Of a DNA stretch of 31,229 bases, positions 1-9,243 are shown one piece after another. The stretch covers positions 1-31,229 of the forward strand of contig CAMDDI010000002.1 in NCBI GenBank assembly GCA_945890905.1, read 5' to 3'. The position numbers were made by a program, and so were the translations under genes. The notes beneath the pieces were generated by a model. It was given only the letters and a program-made list of their open reading frames with translations. It was not told the origin of the DNA and did no database searches. The stretch is from Bacteriovorax stolpii (GTDB taxonomy: Bacteria > Bdellovibrionota > Bacteriovoracia > Bacteriovoracales > Bacteriovoracaceae). The first letter of the stretch is position 1. Every line of letters starts with the position of its first letter.

Positions 1-394
1 TCTAGATCACATGGTAAAAGTTGTCCCTCTGATTGTGATGGGATACGCGATTCAGTGCTACGTGATCAATCAGATGAACACACCTATTGGGACGTTGAGT
101 TTGATGTTTCTGGGGTTTTGCTTGGTTTCTTTGATTATGGGATTTGTGATTTACGATACCAAACATCAGGTGGAATTTTTTGAAGATAAATTTGAGATCA
201 ATTTCTTAGGGAATAAAACTGTGGTTTTTTATTCTGAAATTGTTTCTATTGAACACGCAGTATCTTCGAGTTCATTTTCTAGACTCACCATTGTATGTCG
301 AAACCAGAAGTTTAAATTTTACTTTGTGGATGAGGCAGATAAATTGAAAGCGTTTGTGGAAGAGAAGAAAACTCCTCTGTCAAAAGCAGCTTAA
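1..394 (+). CDS. Membrane protein with PH-like C-terminal domain (5' end outside window)
   Basis: The reading frame is open back to the first base, so the true start probably lies upstream; the first ATG inside the window is at 11. The visible part has two hydrophobic segments (about residues 3-20 and 27-48 counted from that ATG) separated by a short polar loop. A roughly 75-residue soluble tail of short beta-type stretches follows, ending in a Lys-rich helix. This layout resembles small bacterial PH-domain membrane proteins, but no diagnostic motif confirms it. The stop codon at 392-394 overlaps the stop of the convergent HNH gene by 3 bases. Function unknown. Confidence 0.55.
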   Translation, partial: LDHMVKVVPLIVMGYAIQCYVINQMNTPIGTLSLMFLGFCLVSLIMGFVIYDTKHQVEFFEDKFEINFLGNKTVVFYSEIVSIEHAVSSSSFSRLTIVCRNQKFKFYFVDEADKLKAFVEEKKTPLSKAA

Positions 395-1221
395 AGTTTA
401 GCTCTAATTCGCGCTCGCTGATTGCAATTTGAACAAAGAATCCTGAGATTATCTATAGTATTAAGGCCCCCTAGAGATTTAGGTATTCTATGATCATAAT
501 TAAGTCGGTGAATACCGCCGCAAATTACGCATTTCCTATCTCTCAAATAGATTTCGCGTTTAACTGAATTTGAAATTCTTTTTGTAGCTACCTCCACCGG
601 TGGAGGTGACTTTAAGGTTTTGAATTTATTAGTCTTCAATGATAAAATTGTTTTCTCGGCCATCATTGAAATGAGTGCATCCATTGAGTATGTTCGATTC
701 AAAAGAGATTTAATTTCTTCTAGACGCTCAAGTGTCTTATCACTCAGAACGACAGTCATCCTAGAATGCGTTGGTGAAATTCTTTTCTGGGTTTCTTTCA
801 CTGGGAGTACTGTGTGGTTAAATTCAAAGAGCTTCCTTTCGCAATCTTTAGAAGAGAGACCTTCGATTTTTGTAAGCATATCTTTTTTCTCCTCTAAATT
901 GCTCTCATGGCTTCGAAAAAACTGATTGGCCCTTGTTAGATTTGTCAGACTTAAGGATCCGTCTTGAATTTTTGATTCTATCTGTGGATGATCTTTAAGT
1001 AAACGAGCAGCGGTAATCCTTCGGAGAGCACTGGATTCCGAGTAACCTAATTCTTTGACGCAATATTCGAATAAGCTTGAGAACCTCATATCTGAATAAA
1101 GTTTTCGGCGGTCAATTTCTTTAAGATGGTGCAGGATCTGAACGGTGAGTTTGCGTTCTTGTATGCTTAGTTTTTTGGTGTCGATGAGTAAGACTTGATC
1201 TGTGAGATGTTTTAAATTCAT
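391..1221 (-). CDS. HNH endonuclease, DUF222-like family
   Basis: A 276-residue protein with a C-terminal HNH nuclease domain. Zinc-binding pairs C231/C234 and C263/C266 frame the catalytic segment NYDHRIPKSLGG, with D243-H244 as the HNH centre, followed by the typical N-x-R-x-L-C-x-x-C-N ending. Residues 1-140 are helical and charged, like the DUF222-type N-terminal region found before HNH domains in many bacteria and often in multiple copies in Bdellovibrio-like genomes (family knowledge). It is transcribed in the same direction as the suc operon, 68 bp beyond lpdA, and may have its own promoter. GGAG lies unusually close to the ATG. It could act in DNA repair, restriction or as a selfish nuclease; there is no adjacent methylase and no intron signature. 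Confidence 0.85.
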   Translation of the reverse strand: MNLKHLTDQVLLIDTKKLSIQERKLTVQILHHLKEIDRRKLYSDMRFSSLFEYCVKELGYSESSALRRITAARLLKDHPQIESKIQDGSLSLTNLTRANQFFRSHESNLEEKKDMLTKIEGLSSKDCERKLFEFNHTVLPVKETQKRISPTHSRMTVVLSDKTLERLEEIKSLLNRTYSMDALISMMAEKTILSLKTNKFKTLKSPPPVEVATKRISNSVKREIYLRDRKCVICGGIHRLNYDHRIPKSLGGLNTIDNLRILCSNCNQRARIRAKL

Positions 1222-1289
1222 TCTCCGAAATTAAAGCAATATGCAGCAAATTCGAAGAATGAACTCAATTAATAAAACATTAATTCAAA

Positions 1290-2681
1290 TTAGATATTGA
1301 GGGCCCGGTTCTCTGTAGCGGCCAGACAAGCTTCCTTGAAGCCTTCACTGTACGTCGGATGAGCGTGAGAAGTTCGACCTACATCTTCGGCAGAAGCACG
1401 GAATTCCATAGCTAAAACCGCTTCGGCGATCATATCTGCAGTGCGAGGTCCGATCATATGAACGCCCAAGATTTCATCGGTTTTTTTATCAGCGAGAACT
1501 TTTACAAAACCATTTTTCTCAGCTGAAGCCACGGCACGGCCTAAGGCCAAAAAAGGAAATTTTCCAACTTTGTATTCAACACCTTTAGTTTTTAATTCTT
1601 GTTCAGTGGCACCCACACCGGCCACTTCAGGCCAAGTGTAGACCACACCAGGAATTAAATTATAGTTGATGTGAGGTTTCTGGCCCGCCATAAATTCCGC
1701 AGCACACACGCCTTCTTCTTCAGCTTTGTGAGCGAGCATCGCTCCTTGGATAACATCTCCAATGGCGTAGATATGAGGAACTGCGGTTTGCAAATGAGCA
1801 TTAACAGGAATTCTTCCGCGCTCATCAACTTTAAGACCTGCGTTTTCTAGACCCAGGTTATCAGTATAGGGCCTGCGGCCTACAGCCACGAGGCAATAAT
1901 CACCTTTGAGTTCCATTTCTTTGTTATCAGCTTTATTTTTGGCCTTCACTGTCACTTCATTTCCAGAGCGAGAAACTGCAGTTACACCATGACCCATATG
2001 AAATTCCATACCGTCTTTGGTAAGGACTTTTTGTAATTCTTTTCCAAGATCTGCATCCATGGTAGAGATACAAGAGTCAGCATATTCAACTACTGATACT
2101 TTTGCTCCTAAACGCCTGAACACACTTCCGAGTTCAAGTCCAATAACTCCCCCACCAATAACAATGAGATGTTTTGGGACCACTTCAAGTTTCAGGGCTT
2201 CAGTGGAACTGATAATGCGTTCTTTATCTTGAGTCACACCAGGCAGGTTTGAGGGTTTTGATCCCGTAGCAATAATGCAATTTTTAAAAGAAACATCCTG
2301 GCCATTAACCGTCAGAGTATTTTTATCTTTGAAAGTTCCGTGACCTTGAATCACCGTGATTTTGTTTTTCTTCATGAGATATGCAACCCCACCAGTAATC
2401 CCTTCAACAACTTTTGATACGCGCTCATTCATTTTTTTTGAATTGAGTTTGATGTCACCTGTTTCAATTCCGTGGCTCGCAAAAGTATGAACTGACTCGT
2501 GATATTTTTCAGAGGAATCCAGCCAGGCCTTAGAAGGAATGCATCCTACGTTTAAGCAAGTGCCACCCAGGGTTTTATAGCGCTCAACGATTGCCACCTT
2601 CATTTTTAACTGAGAAGCGCGAATGGCAGCGATGTATCCGCCAGGACCTGAACCAATAACAACAAGATCAAACTGTTCCAT
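1290..2681 (-). CDS. lpdA: Dihydrolipoyl dehydrogenase (E3 of 2-oxoglutarate dehydrogenase)
   Basis: FAD-dependent oxidoreductase that reoxidises the dihydrolipoyl arm of E2 and passes electrons to NAD+. The N-terminal FAD-binding GxGxxG is at G10-G15. The redox disulphide is C42/C47 in GGTCLNVGCIPSK. A second Rossmann GxGxxG (IGGGVIGLELG) binds NAD. The C-terminal catalytic HAHPTYSE holds the His-Glu dyad. Length 463 is normal for the family. It is the last gene of sucA-sucB-lpdA, 18 bp after sucB, with AAGGAA before the ATG. The position suggests it serves the 2-oxoglutarate complex first; whether it also serves pyruvate dehydrogenase or glycine cleavage cannot be seen here. Confidence 0.97.
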   Translation of the reverse strand: MEQFDLVVIGSGPGGYIAAIRASQLKMKVAIVERYKTLGGTCLNVGCIPSKAWLDSSEKYHESVHTFASHGIETGDIKLNSKKMNERVSKVVEGITGGVAYLMKKNKITVIQGHGTFKDKNTLTVNGQDVSFKNCIIATGSKPSNLPGVTQDKERIISSTEALKLEVVPKHLIVIGGGVIGLELGSVFRRLGAKVSVVEYADSCISTMDADLGKELQKVLTKDGMEFHMGHGVTAVSRSGNEVTVKAKNKADNKEMELKGDYCLVAVGRRPYTDNLGLENAGLKVDERGRIPVNAHLQTAVPHIYAIGDVIQGAMLAHKAEEEGVCAAEFMAGQKPHINYNLIPGVVYTWPEVAGVGATEQELKTKGVEYKVGKFPFLALGRAVASAEKNGFVKVLADKKTDEILGVHMIGPRTADMIAEAVLAMEFRASAEDVGRTSHAHPTYSEGFKEACLAATENRALNI

Positions 2682-2699
2682 TGAATATTCCTTAAAAAA

Positions 2700-3911
2700 T
2701 TAAACGTCTAAAAGCATACGTGAAGGATCTTCTAGCATCTCTTTCACAGCTTTCAAAAACGACACGGACTCACGACCATCAATAATTCGGTGATCATAAG
2801 AAAGGGCCACATACATAATAGGACGAATCACTACTTGGCCATTTACGGCCACAGGACGCTCAACAATGTTGTGCATGCCTAGAATGGCCGACTGAGGAGC
2901 ATTCAAAATTGGAGTTGAGAGCATAGAGCCGAACGTTCCACCGTTAGTGATGGTGAAGGTTCCGTTTTGCATTTCCTCGATTGAGAGTTTTCCGTCACGC
3001 GCACGTCCTGCGAGTTCCACAATCTTTGATTCTATCTGGGCCATGCTCATACCTTCAGCATTACGGATAACTGGAACAACCAGTCCTCGAGGAGTAGATA
3101 CGGCCACACCTACATCAGCATAGTTGTGATAAACAATTTCAGTTCCATCAATCATGGCATTTACTGCTGGATACTGTTTAAGAGCAATACAGACAGCTTT
3201 GGTGAAGAAGCTCATAAAGCCCAGGCCCACGCCGTGTTTTTCTTTGAAACTATCTTTGTGTTTTTTTCTCATCTCCATGACCGCACTCATATCAACTTCA
3301 TTAAAAGTTGTGAGCATGGCCGTGGTGTTTTTTGCATTCACTAGGCGGGTTGCGATTGTTTTGCGTAAACCCGACATTTTCTCGCGCTTAATTTCTCGCG
3401 ATAAGGAATTGGACATGGTTTGATGAGCGAGAGATTTAAGTTCAGAATCTCCAGTCACAGGAGCTGAAACCGCAGTGGCCTGGGCACCTTGAGCATCAGC
3501 TTTAGTGATGCGGCCATCTTTTCCAGAACCTGTCACACCAGCAGCATCCACACCTTTTTCGGCGAGAATTTTTGCAGCAGCAGGAGAGGGAAAATTTTTG
3601 TCTCCAGCTACTTCAGCTTTAGGGGTAGGAGCTTCTTGAGCTGCGGGTTTTACTTCTTGAGCTGAAGCTCCCCCAGATGCGGTCTCATCCACTTCAGCAA
3701 TTTTAAAACCGATGGCAACAGTGTCGCCTTCTTTACTGAAGATTTTAAGCTTCCCTGCTTTGGGAGCAGAGATTTCAAGTGAAGCTTTATCAGATTCAAT
3801 CATACAGATGACTTCATCTAACTTAACCATGTCTCCATCTTTTTTAGTCCAGCTACCGATGGTAACTTCGCTGATAGACTCACCAACACTGGGAACTTTT
3901 ACATCAACCAT
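2700..3911 (-). CDS. sucB: Dihydrolipoyl succinyltransferase (E2 of 2-oxoglutarate dehydrogenase)
   Basis: The core acyltransferase that moves the succinyl group from E1 via its lipoyl arm to CoA. Residues 1-75 form one lipoyl domain, with lipoylation Lys42 in ESDKA. A Pro/Ala-rich linker follows, then a peripheral-subunit-binding domain at about 107-141 (PSPAAAKILAEKGVD...GRITKAD). The catalytic domain ends with SYDHRIIDGRE, giving H374 and D378. One lipoyl domain and 403 residues fit OGDH E2 rather than PDH E2, which often has several lipoyl domains. The gene starts 19 bp after sucA, with AAAAGGAT as ribosome binding site. Confidence 0.97.
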   Translation of the reverse strand: MVDVKVPSVGESISEVTIGSWTKKDGDMVKLDEVICMIESDKASLEISAPKAGKLKIFSKEGDTVAIGFKIAEVDETASGGASAQEVKPAAQEAPTPKAEVAGDKNFPSPAAAKILAEKGVDAAGVTGSGKDGRITKADAQGAQATAVSAPVTGDSELKSLAHQTMSNSLSREIKREKMSGLRKTIATRLVNAKNTTAMLTTFNEVDMSAVMEMRKKHKDSFKEKHGVGLGFMSFFTKAVCIALKQYPAVNAMIDGTEIVYHNYADVGVAVSTPRGLVVPVIRNAEGMSMAQIESKIVELAGRARDGKLSIEEMQNGTFTITNGGTFGSMLSTPILNAPQSAILGMHNIVERPVAVNGQVVIRPIMYVALSYDHRIIDGRESVSFLKAVKEMLEDPSRMLLDV

Positions 3912-3930
3912 AAAATTATCCTTTTAACTT

Positions 3931-6672
3931 TTAAACTGATTCAATTTTTTCGGCAAAGGCACTGTTCACAATCTTTAACTGCTCTTGAGTATGAACACTG
4001 GCGTATCCAGTGGCAGGAGAGGCAGAAGATTTTCGCGCGATCAGTTTGAAATCATCAAACTGAGTGTAGCGACGAAGGAAAGTGAATGCGCCCATGTTTT
4101 TTGGCTCTTCTTGGACCCAAACGTGCTCAGCACCTTTGTATTTTTCGATGAGCTTAAATGTTTGCTCTTCAGGCATAGGATAGAGCTGCTCAAGACGAAC
4201 AATGGCCACATCTTTGCGCTTATCTTTTTGCTGTTTCGCTTTAAGATCGTAGTAAACCTTACCTGTGCACATCAAAACGCGTTTCACGTCTTTGGCACTC
4301 ACGTATGTATCATCAATAATTTCCTGGAAGCTGCCTTCAATGAAATCTTTTTTCGTTGAAACACACTCAGGATGACGAAGCAGAGATTTAGGAGTGAAGA
4401 TAATAAGTGGCTTTCTAAAATCCCACTTTACTTGCCGGCGCATAATATGAAACATGTTGGCCGGAGTAGTAAGGTTGGCCACAACCATATTCCATTCAGC
4501 TGCAAGTTGTAAGAATCTTTCTGGACGAGCATTAGAATGCTCAGGGCCCTGACCTTCGTAACCGTGAGGAAGAAGCATCACCACTCCAGATTGTCTTTGC
4601 CACTTGGATTCACCCGAAGCAATGAATTGATCAATCATGGTTTGCGCACCATTGGCGAAATCTCCGAACTGAGCTTCCCAAATATTAAGTGAACTTGGAT
4701 TTCCTAATGAGTATCCATATTCAAAACCTAGAACTCCATACTCTGAGAGAAGAGAGTTATAAATTCTGAATTTTGCTTTATCAGATAATGTTGAAAGGAA
4801 AAGATGACGGACGTTAGAATTCTCATCCACTACACCTGCGTGACGGTGAGAGAAAGTCCCGCGGATACAATCTTGGCCAGACATACGAACACTGATACCT
4901 TCCTCAAGTAAAGATCCGTAAGAGAGCAACTCTCCTAAGGCCCAGTCAAGTTGATCATCGTCCCAGCGCTTCTGGCGCTCTTCAATAAGTTTTTCAACTT
5001 TTTGAATAGGCTTAAAATTCGCAGGAAGAGTGACAAGAGCTTTAAGTGCTTTTTCAAGAACTGGTTTGGCCACATTTGTTTTTGGTGAGTAATCAAAATC
5101 TTTGGGAGTTGAACGTCGGAAAGCTTTCCACTGCTCTTCTGGTTTCTGATAAAGATAAGGAAGTGGCTTCTGCTTAATTTCATTAAAGCGATCTTGGAGA
5201 AGATTTTTAAACTGCTCTTCCATCTGCACTGCAAGCTGGGCTTCAATCTGGCGCCCTTCAATGAGTTTATCTTTATAAACTTCACGAGGGTTAGCGTGTT
5301 TTGAAATCATTTTATAAAACGTTGGTTGAGTAAATCTTGGCTCATCAGATTCGTTGTGTCCGTATTTGCGGTAACAAACCATATCTACAAAAATATCTTT
5401 ATGAAATTTTGCTCTAAATTCTGAGGCAAGTTCAACAGCATAAACCACCGCTTCAGCATCATCACCATTCACATGAATAATTGGTGTCTCAAGTGTGCGG
5501 GCCACACTGGTGCAATAAATACTCGAGCGGGCATCATCAAAATCAGTGGTGAATCCGATTTGGTTATTGATCACAAAGTGAATGCATCCGCCAATGTTGT
5601 ATCCCTTAAGGGCCGACATCTGAACTGTTTCATAAACAATACCCTGTCCAGCAGCAGCGGCATCCCCGTGAATAACAATAGGAAGAATTTTATTTGGGTC
5701 TTCGTTATAAAGAGTATCCCCTTGGGCGCGGGCGTAACCCAAAACAACTGCATTCACCGCTTCTAAGTGGGAAGGGTTTGGCATAAGTTTTAAGTAAACA
5801 TCTCTGCCTTCCGGAGTTTTCACATGAGAAGAATACCCTTTGTGATATTTCACATCCCCATCTCCCATAGTGAGATCGGGAGTGGCCGTTCCTTCAAACT
5901 CTGAGAAAATATAATCGTAAGTTTTACCTAAGATATTTGTGAGAACATTCAAGCGCCCTCGGTGGGCCATACCGATAACTACTTCCTCCACACCAAGTGA
6001 AGATGAGGCATTGATGATGGCATCTAGTGCGGGAATGGTATTTTCTCCCCCTTCAAGGGAGAATCTTTTCTGGCCTACATATTTTGTGTGAAGGAAATTT
6101 TCAAAAACCACAGCTTCATTGAGCTTAGTGAGAATTCTTTTTTTCTTCTCAATAGTAAAAGCGCGCTCTTTGGCCGCATTTTCAAATTTTTGCTGAAACC
6201 ATTGACGAATTTCTGAATCATTGATGTGCATGTATTCTACACCAAGACTTCCACAGTAAATATTTTTTAAGTGAGCGAGAATATCTTTGAGTTTTGCGTT
6301 CGCTAGCCCAAGGGTGTCTCCCATAACAAAGGTTTCTTCGAGATCAGCACTGGTGAGGCCATAATCTTCTAAGTCTAATTTTGGAAAACGATTCACGCGT
6401 TCGCGAATGGGATTTGTAGTAGATACTAAGTGAGCGCGAGAGCGATAAGCTTCAATGAGTCGGTAAACTTTAAATTCTTTGCCTAGATTTCCAGAGGTCA
6501 CACCTGCATCGGTATTTGCTGGATTTAAATTTGAAGCAAAATCCACACCTTTAAAAAATTGCCTCCATGATGAATCAACTGATTCTGGATTTCTTTTGAA
6601 GTCACTGTAGAGACCATCAATGAAAGCATTATCCGAAGATGAGACATAAGAAAAATCATGAGAAGTAGTCAT
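3931..6672 (-). CDS. sucA: 2-oxoglutarate dehydrogenase E1 component
   Basis: Thiamine-diphosphate decarboxylase that commits 2-oxoglutarate to succinyl-CoA in the TCA cycle. Its 913 residues are close to the usual 930. The N-terminus has the E2-binding segment typical of OdhA/SucA (FIDGLYSDFKRNPESVDSSW). GMAHRGRLNVL, HGDAAAAGQGIVYE and NNQIGFTT are the substrate- and ThDP-site signatures. The C-terminal transketolase-like part (QFGDFANGAQTMIDQF, LLPHGYEGQGPEHSNARPER) is complete. First gene of the operon; the 167-bp region shared with the divergent gene starting at 6840 should hold the promoter. Confidence 0.97.
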   Translation of the reverse strand: MTTSHDFSYVSSSDNAFIDGLYSDFKRNPESVDSSWRQFFKGVDFASNLNPANTDAGVTSGNLGKEFKVYRLIEAYRSRAHLVSTTNPIRERVNRFPKLDLEDYGLTSADLEETFVMGDTLGLANAKLKDILAHLKNIYCGSLGVEYMHINDSEIRQWFQQKFENAAKERAFTIEKKKRILTKLNEAVVFENFLHTKYVGQKRFSLEGGENTIPALDAIINASSSLGVEEVVIGMAHRGRLNVLTNILGKTYDYIFSEFEGTATPDLTMGDGDVKYHKGYSSHVKTPEGRDVYLKLMPNPSHLEAVNAVVLGYARAQGDTLYNEDPNKILPIVIHGDAAAAGQGIVYETVQMSALKGYNIGGCIHFVINNQIGFTTDFDDARSSIYCTSVARTLETPIIHVNGDDAEAVVYAVELASEFRAKFHKDIFVDMVCYRKYGHNESDEPRFTQPTFYKMISKHANPREVYKDKLIEGRQIEAQLAVQMEEQFKNLLQDRFNEIKQKPLPYLYQKPEEQWKAFRRSTPKDFDYSPKTNVAKPVLEKALKALVTLPANFKPIQKVEKLIEERQKRWDDDQLDWALGELLSYGSLLEEGISVRMSGQDCIRGTFSHRHAGVVDENSNVRHLFLSTLSDKAKFRIYNSLLSEYGVLGFEYGYSLGNPSSLNIWEAQFGDFANGAQTMIDQFIASGESKWQRQSGVVMLLPHGYEGQGPEHSNARPERFLQLAAEWNMVVANLTTPANMFHIMRRQVKWDFRKPLIIFTPKSLLRHPECVSTKKDFIEGSFQEIIDDTYVSAKDVKRVLMCTGKVYYDLKAKQQKDKRKDVAIVRLEQLYPMPEEQTFKLIEKYKGAEHVWVQEEPKNMGAFTFLRRYTQFDDFKLIARKSSASPATGYASVHTQEQLKIVNSAFAEKIESV

Positions 6673-6710
6673 AAATTGAACTCAAGGTATTGGGGGTTAT
6701 TGTTTAGATA

Positions 6711-6740
6711 AGTATAAGCGAAAACTTTCTGGGGTGAAAA
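6711..6740 (-). promoter_or_regulatory. Candidate promoter of the sucA-sucB-lpdA operon
   Basis: On the minus strand TATACT (6711-6716) follows TTTTCA (6735-6740) with an 18-bp spacer, about 40 bp upstream of the sucA ATG. The -10 fits the sigma-70 consensus well and the -35 only partly. Prediction by eye. Confidence 0.35.
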
Positions 6741-6839
6741 TGTTTAAACCAAGAAAAATAATGAGTTAACTTCAATGTAGTGCAAAGCAATAATTATTAA
6801 AGGTTGACCAATAAAATCCAATCAACCTATTTTAAAAGA

Positions 6840-7853
6840 ATGAAAATACTTTGCCTGTTAATCGCCTTTTCTTTCTCAGTTTTTGCTGGCAATGGAACCA
6901 TGCGGCGAAACAATGGACTCCTGCAATTTGTGGCCGCAGCAGAAGGTCCAAGGGAGTACAGTGTCTATCTGCTCATTTCTAAGCGCTGCGAGCGCTACTT
7001 AAAAGGGTCGGCCCAGGATTCTTGCAAACAAACTGTTCAGCGGGAACTTGAACTCTTAGATTTTGATATTTTGATGAATCAAAACTCTCACACTCCTATT
7101 TTACAAAATGCTCTAGATCCTAGCTCATACGTTTTTGTGGCCTTCAAGAAAAACTTGATCAATCTGCTATCTGACTCCCGAACTGAAGCTTACCTCGAAG
7201 AACTGGGCGACAGTCTTAACCGCTTTCTCTCTGGCGAAAATAGAAGTCTTTTAAATATTTGGGATCTGACAGTGAGCTTTTATCAATCTGAATACGAAGC
7301 CTCAAAAGTTTTATCGGCTTTTTTTCAAGATACAAGTCATAAAAAGCTTCATCTCGCCTATCTTGATCGGGCACCCATTGAGCGTGGTGCAAATTTTAAG
7401 AAGAACCGAGAAACTTTGGGCCAGATTATTAACAATGTTAATTTGATTTTGGATTATAACGAAGATGATTTCCGCACTCTTTTTTATCCTAAGCAAATCA
7501 AAGAGCAGCTTAACCGAACCATCTATCATTTCTATGTGCCTATGTATTTATCTCGGGCCTTGGAAAAAGAGGGAAGAACAAAGCGCGACTCTCTAACTGC
7601 TCCGTTGATGCTCACTCTTACTTATGAGTTTATAACTTCGGCTTCTGACTACCGCTATGTCTATTCAGATCCTCAATCTATTGACGGAAATTCTGCCAAT
7701 GGACTTTGGAAAATCCGTGATATCACTGGAGGGTATTGGGGCGCTTTATTTGGAGTCAATGCCATTCATTGGGCCAATGATTTTGCGGCCATTAAAAATG
7801 GTTTCACCAAATCAAGTGTGGACGGAGTCAGGGCCCTACTCAAACTGCAATAA
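6840..7853 (+). CDS. Secreted protein of unknown function
   Basis: The frame can start at a TTG at 6804, but the ATG at 6840 gives a clean signal peptide (MKILCLLIAFSFSVFAG, then NGT), so I prefer it; the mature protein has about 320 residues. It has no recognisable catalytic motif. The body is mostly helical and charged, rich in Tyr, Asn and Leu, with two cysteines early in the mature part (KRCERY...DSCKQ) that could pair. The C-terminal 60 residues are Trp/Gly-rich (KIRDITGGYWGALFGVNAIHW) and may be a membrane- or ligand-contact segment. The last 18 bp overlap the convergent esterase gene. Probably periplasmic; lineage-restricted by appearance. Confidence 0.75.
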   Translation: MKILCLLIAFSFSVFAGNGTMRRNNGLLQFVAAAEGPREYSVYLLISKRCERYLKGSAQDSCKQTVQRELELLDFDILMNQNSHTPILQNALDPSSYVFVAFKKNLINLLSDSRTEAYLEELGDSLNRFLSGENRSLLNIWDLTVSFYQSEYEASKVLSAFFQDTSHKKLHLAYLDRAPIERGANFKKNRETLGQIINNVNLILDYNEDDFRTLFYPKQIKEQLNRTIYHFYVPMYLSRALEKEGRTKRDSLTAPLMLTLTYEFITSASDYRYVYSDPQSIDGNSANGLWKIRDITGGYWGALFGVNAIHWANDFAAIKNGFTKSSVDGVRALLKLQ

Positions 7854-8513
7854 GAAATTTTTAACCCCAGAGATAACTGACTGAGGAATTTCGTGTCCTC
7901 CGTTAAACTCGTGAAGCTTGCCTTGCAGATTAAGCATTTTCATTTTGGCCTCAAGATCCCTCGCTCCGGCAATGGAGAGAACCGGATCCTGGATTCCGTG
8001 AGATTGATAAAAAGGAATTCCCCGGGCCACGGGAGGCAGTAGTTTTTCTGCGATTAAATTTCCAGACAATAAAACCAGTCCGTCAATTTTAAGAGAACTC
8101 ATGGTGGCCAGATGACTTGCGCACATTGCCCCTTGAGAAAAACCACCCAGAATAATTTTGGAATGCTTTTTTTGAAGCTCTAATATAAAAGTTTCAAGGC
8201 GCTTGAGTGTTGATGCAAATTCCACAGGAATTTCTCCAGACATCTCTCGGCTTTTCCCTGTGCGCATGGCCAGTTCAAGCTTGGCCATATCAATGGAAAA
8301 CCAAGCACGACCTTCATAATACCCCATAGGGAGTGGTTCAACACCATTAGGAAAATACCAATTAAAATTTGGCCTATGCCACATCTCCCACAAAGGAAAA
8401 AGATCCTGCATGTTTGCCCCGTAACCGTGAAGAAATATCACCGCAACAGATGGATCAGTGGATAGGACAGACAAGGCATCGATGCCCGAAATATTTTGAA
8501 GTGTAGGTTTCAT
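7836..8513 (-). CDS. Carboxylesterase/phospholipase-family alpha/beta hydrolase
   Basis: A 225-residue single-domain alpha/beta hydrolase of the Abhydrolase_2 (phospholipase/carboxylesterase, YpfH/EstB-like) family. The oxyanion-region FLHGYGANMQDLF is near residues 27-39. The nucleophile elbow GGFSQGAM holds S126. D176 (SHGIQDPVL) and H207 (FNGGHEIP) complete the triad. There is no signal peptide, so it is cytoplasmic. Members hydrolyse short acyl esters or lysophospholipids; the substrate here is not predictable. It follows the coiled Pro/Ala-rich gene by 7 bp in the same direction, so the two are probably co-transcribed. Confidence 0.9.
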   Translation of the reverse strand: MKPTLQNISGIDALSVLSTDPSVAVIFLHGYGANMQDLFPLWEMWHRPNFNWYFPNGVEPLPMGYYEGRAWFSIDMAKLELAMRTGKSREMSGEIPVEFASTLKRLETFILELQKKHSKIILGGFSQGAMCASHLATMSSLKIDGLVLLSGNLIAEKLLPPVARGIPFYQSHGIQDPVLSIAGARDLEAKMKMLNLQGKLHEFNGGHEIPQSVISGVKNFLLQFE

Positions 8514-8520
8514 TTAAAGA

Positions 8521-9111
8521 CTATTTTCTTTTTTTTGCAGTGAAGTCGGCAAGGATCTTTTTGATAGTCATGGCTTCGGCTTTAAGTTCAGGATGCTTAG
8601 CGTTCATGCGGGCCAAGAGTTGTCCGATCTGATGCTCCATAAGCTTCATATCACCTAGCAACTCACCTATAATCTCTGTTTTGAATTCGGCCACTGCCAC
8701 TTTCACTGAAGCATCAAACTCAACTTTTCTCATCTGCTCGCGCATCTCAACTAGACTCTGACTTTCTAAATCATAATGAGGATCACTCTTCAGTGCACTT
8801 GAACCTTGAGACTGTGGAACTAGTGGAACTGAACCAGAAGTTACTGGACGTTTAGCTGCAGGAGCAGCTTGTGCTTGGCGGGCCTCTGCAATTTGGGCCA
8901 CTGTGCCCATGGGCTTCTGCGCAGCAGGCGCAGCTTGAGCGGGTGCCGCTGGCACCTGAGGTTTTGCACCTGTACGAGAGCGTTCTGTTCCAGTGGGGGC
9001 CTGGAATTCAAGATCCACATCTACGTGGACCGCTTCGTTTCTTTTCTTTTTAACCTCGTCTTCGTCCTCGAATTCGAGATTTAAATCATCAAAGGGCATT
9101 TTTAGACTCAC
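8521..9111 (-). CDS. Pro/Ala-rich cytoplasmic protein with C-terminal helical region
   Basis: 196 residues of unknown function. An acidic N-terminus (FDDLNLEFEDEDEVKKK) is followed by a low-complexity Pro/Ala/Gln linker (about 45-110) and a C-terminal amphipathic helical segment of about 75 residues, which probably oligomerises or binds a partner. The layout resembles adaptor or scaffold proteins. The start is uncertain: GTG at 9111 sits 3 bases after AAGGA, while an ATG at 9099 has a better start codon but a distant Shine-Dalgarno. Co-transcribed with the downstream esterase (7-bp gap) and divergent from the receiver-like gene. Confidence 0.75.
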   Translation of the reverse strand: MSLKMPFDDLNLEFEDEDEVKKKRNEAVHVDVDLEFQAPTGTERSRTGAKPQVPAAPAQAAPAAQKPMGTVAQIAEARQAQAAPAAKRPVTSGSVPLVPQSQGSSALKSDPHYDLESQSLVEMREQMRKVEFDASVKVAVAEFKTEIIGELLGDMKLMEHQIGQLLARMNAKHPELKAEAMTIKKILADFTAKKRK

Positions 9112-9243
9112 TTTTCCTTAGTGGACTTATCGGAAATAGGGGCCAAAACTTAAGTTTAATCCCGACTAATTCTCTTTAGCCTTTATAAAAGAGGTAAACT
9201 CTTGAAACAATATGCCGAAGAGGAAGGTACTGAGGTTGTAAGC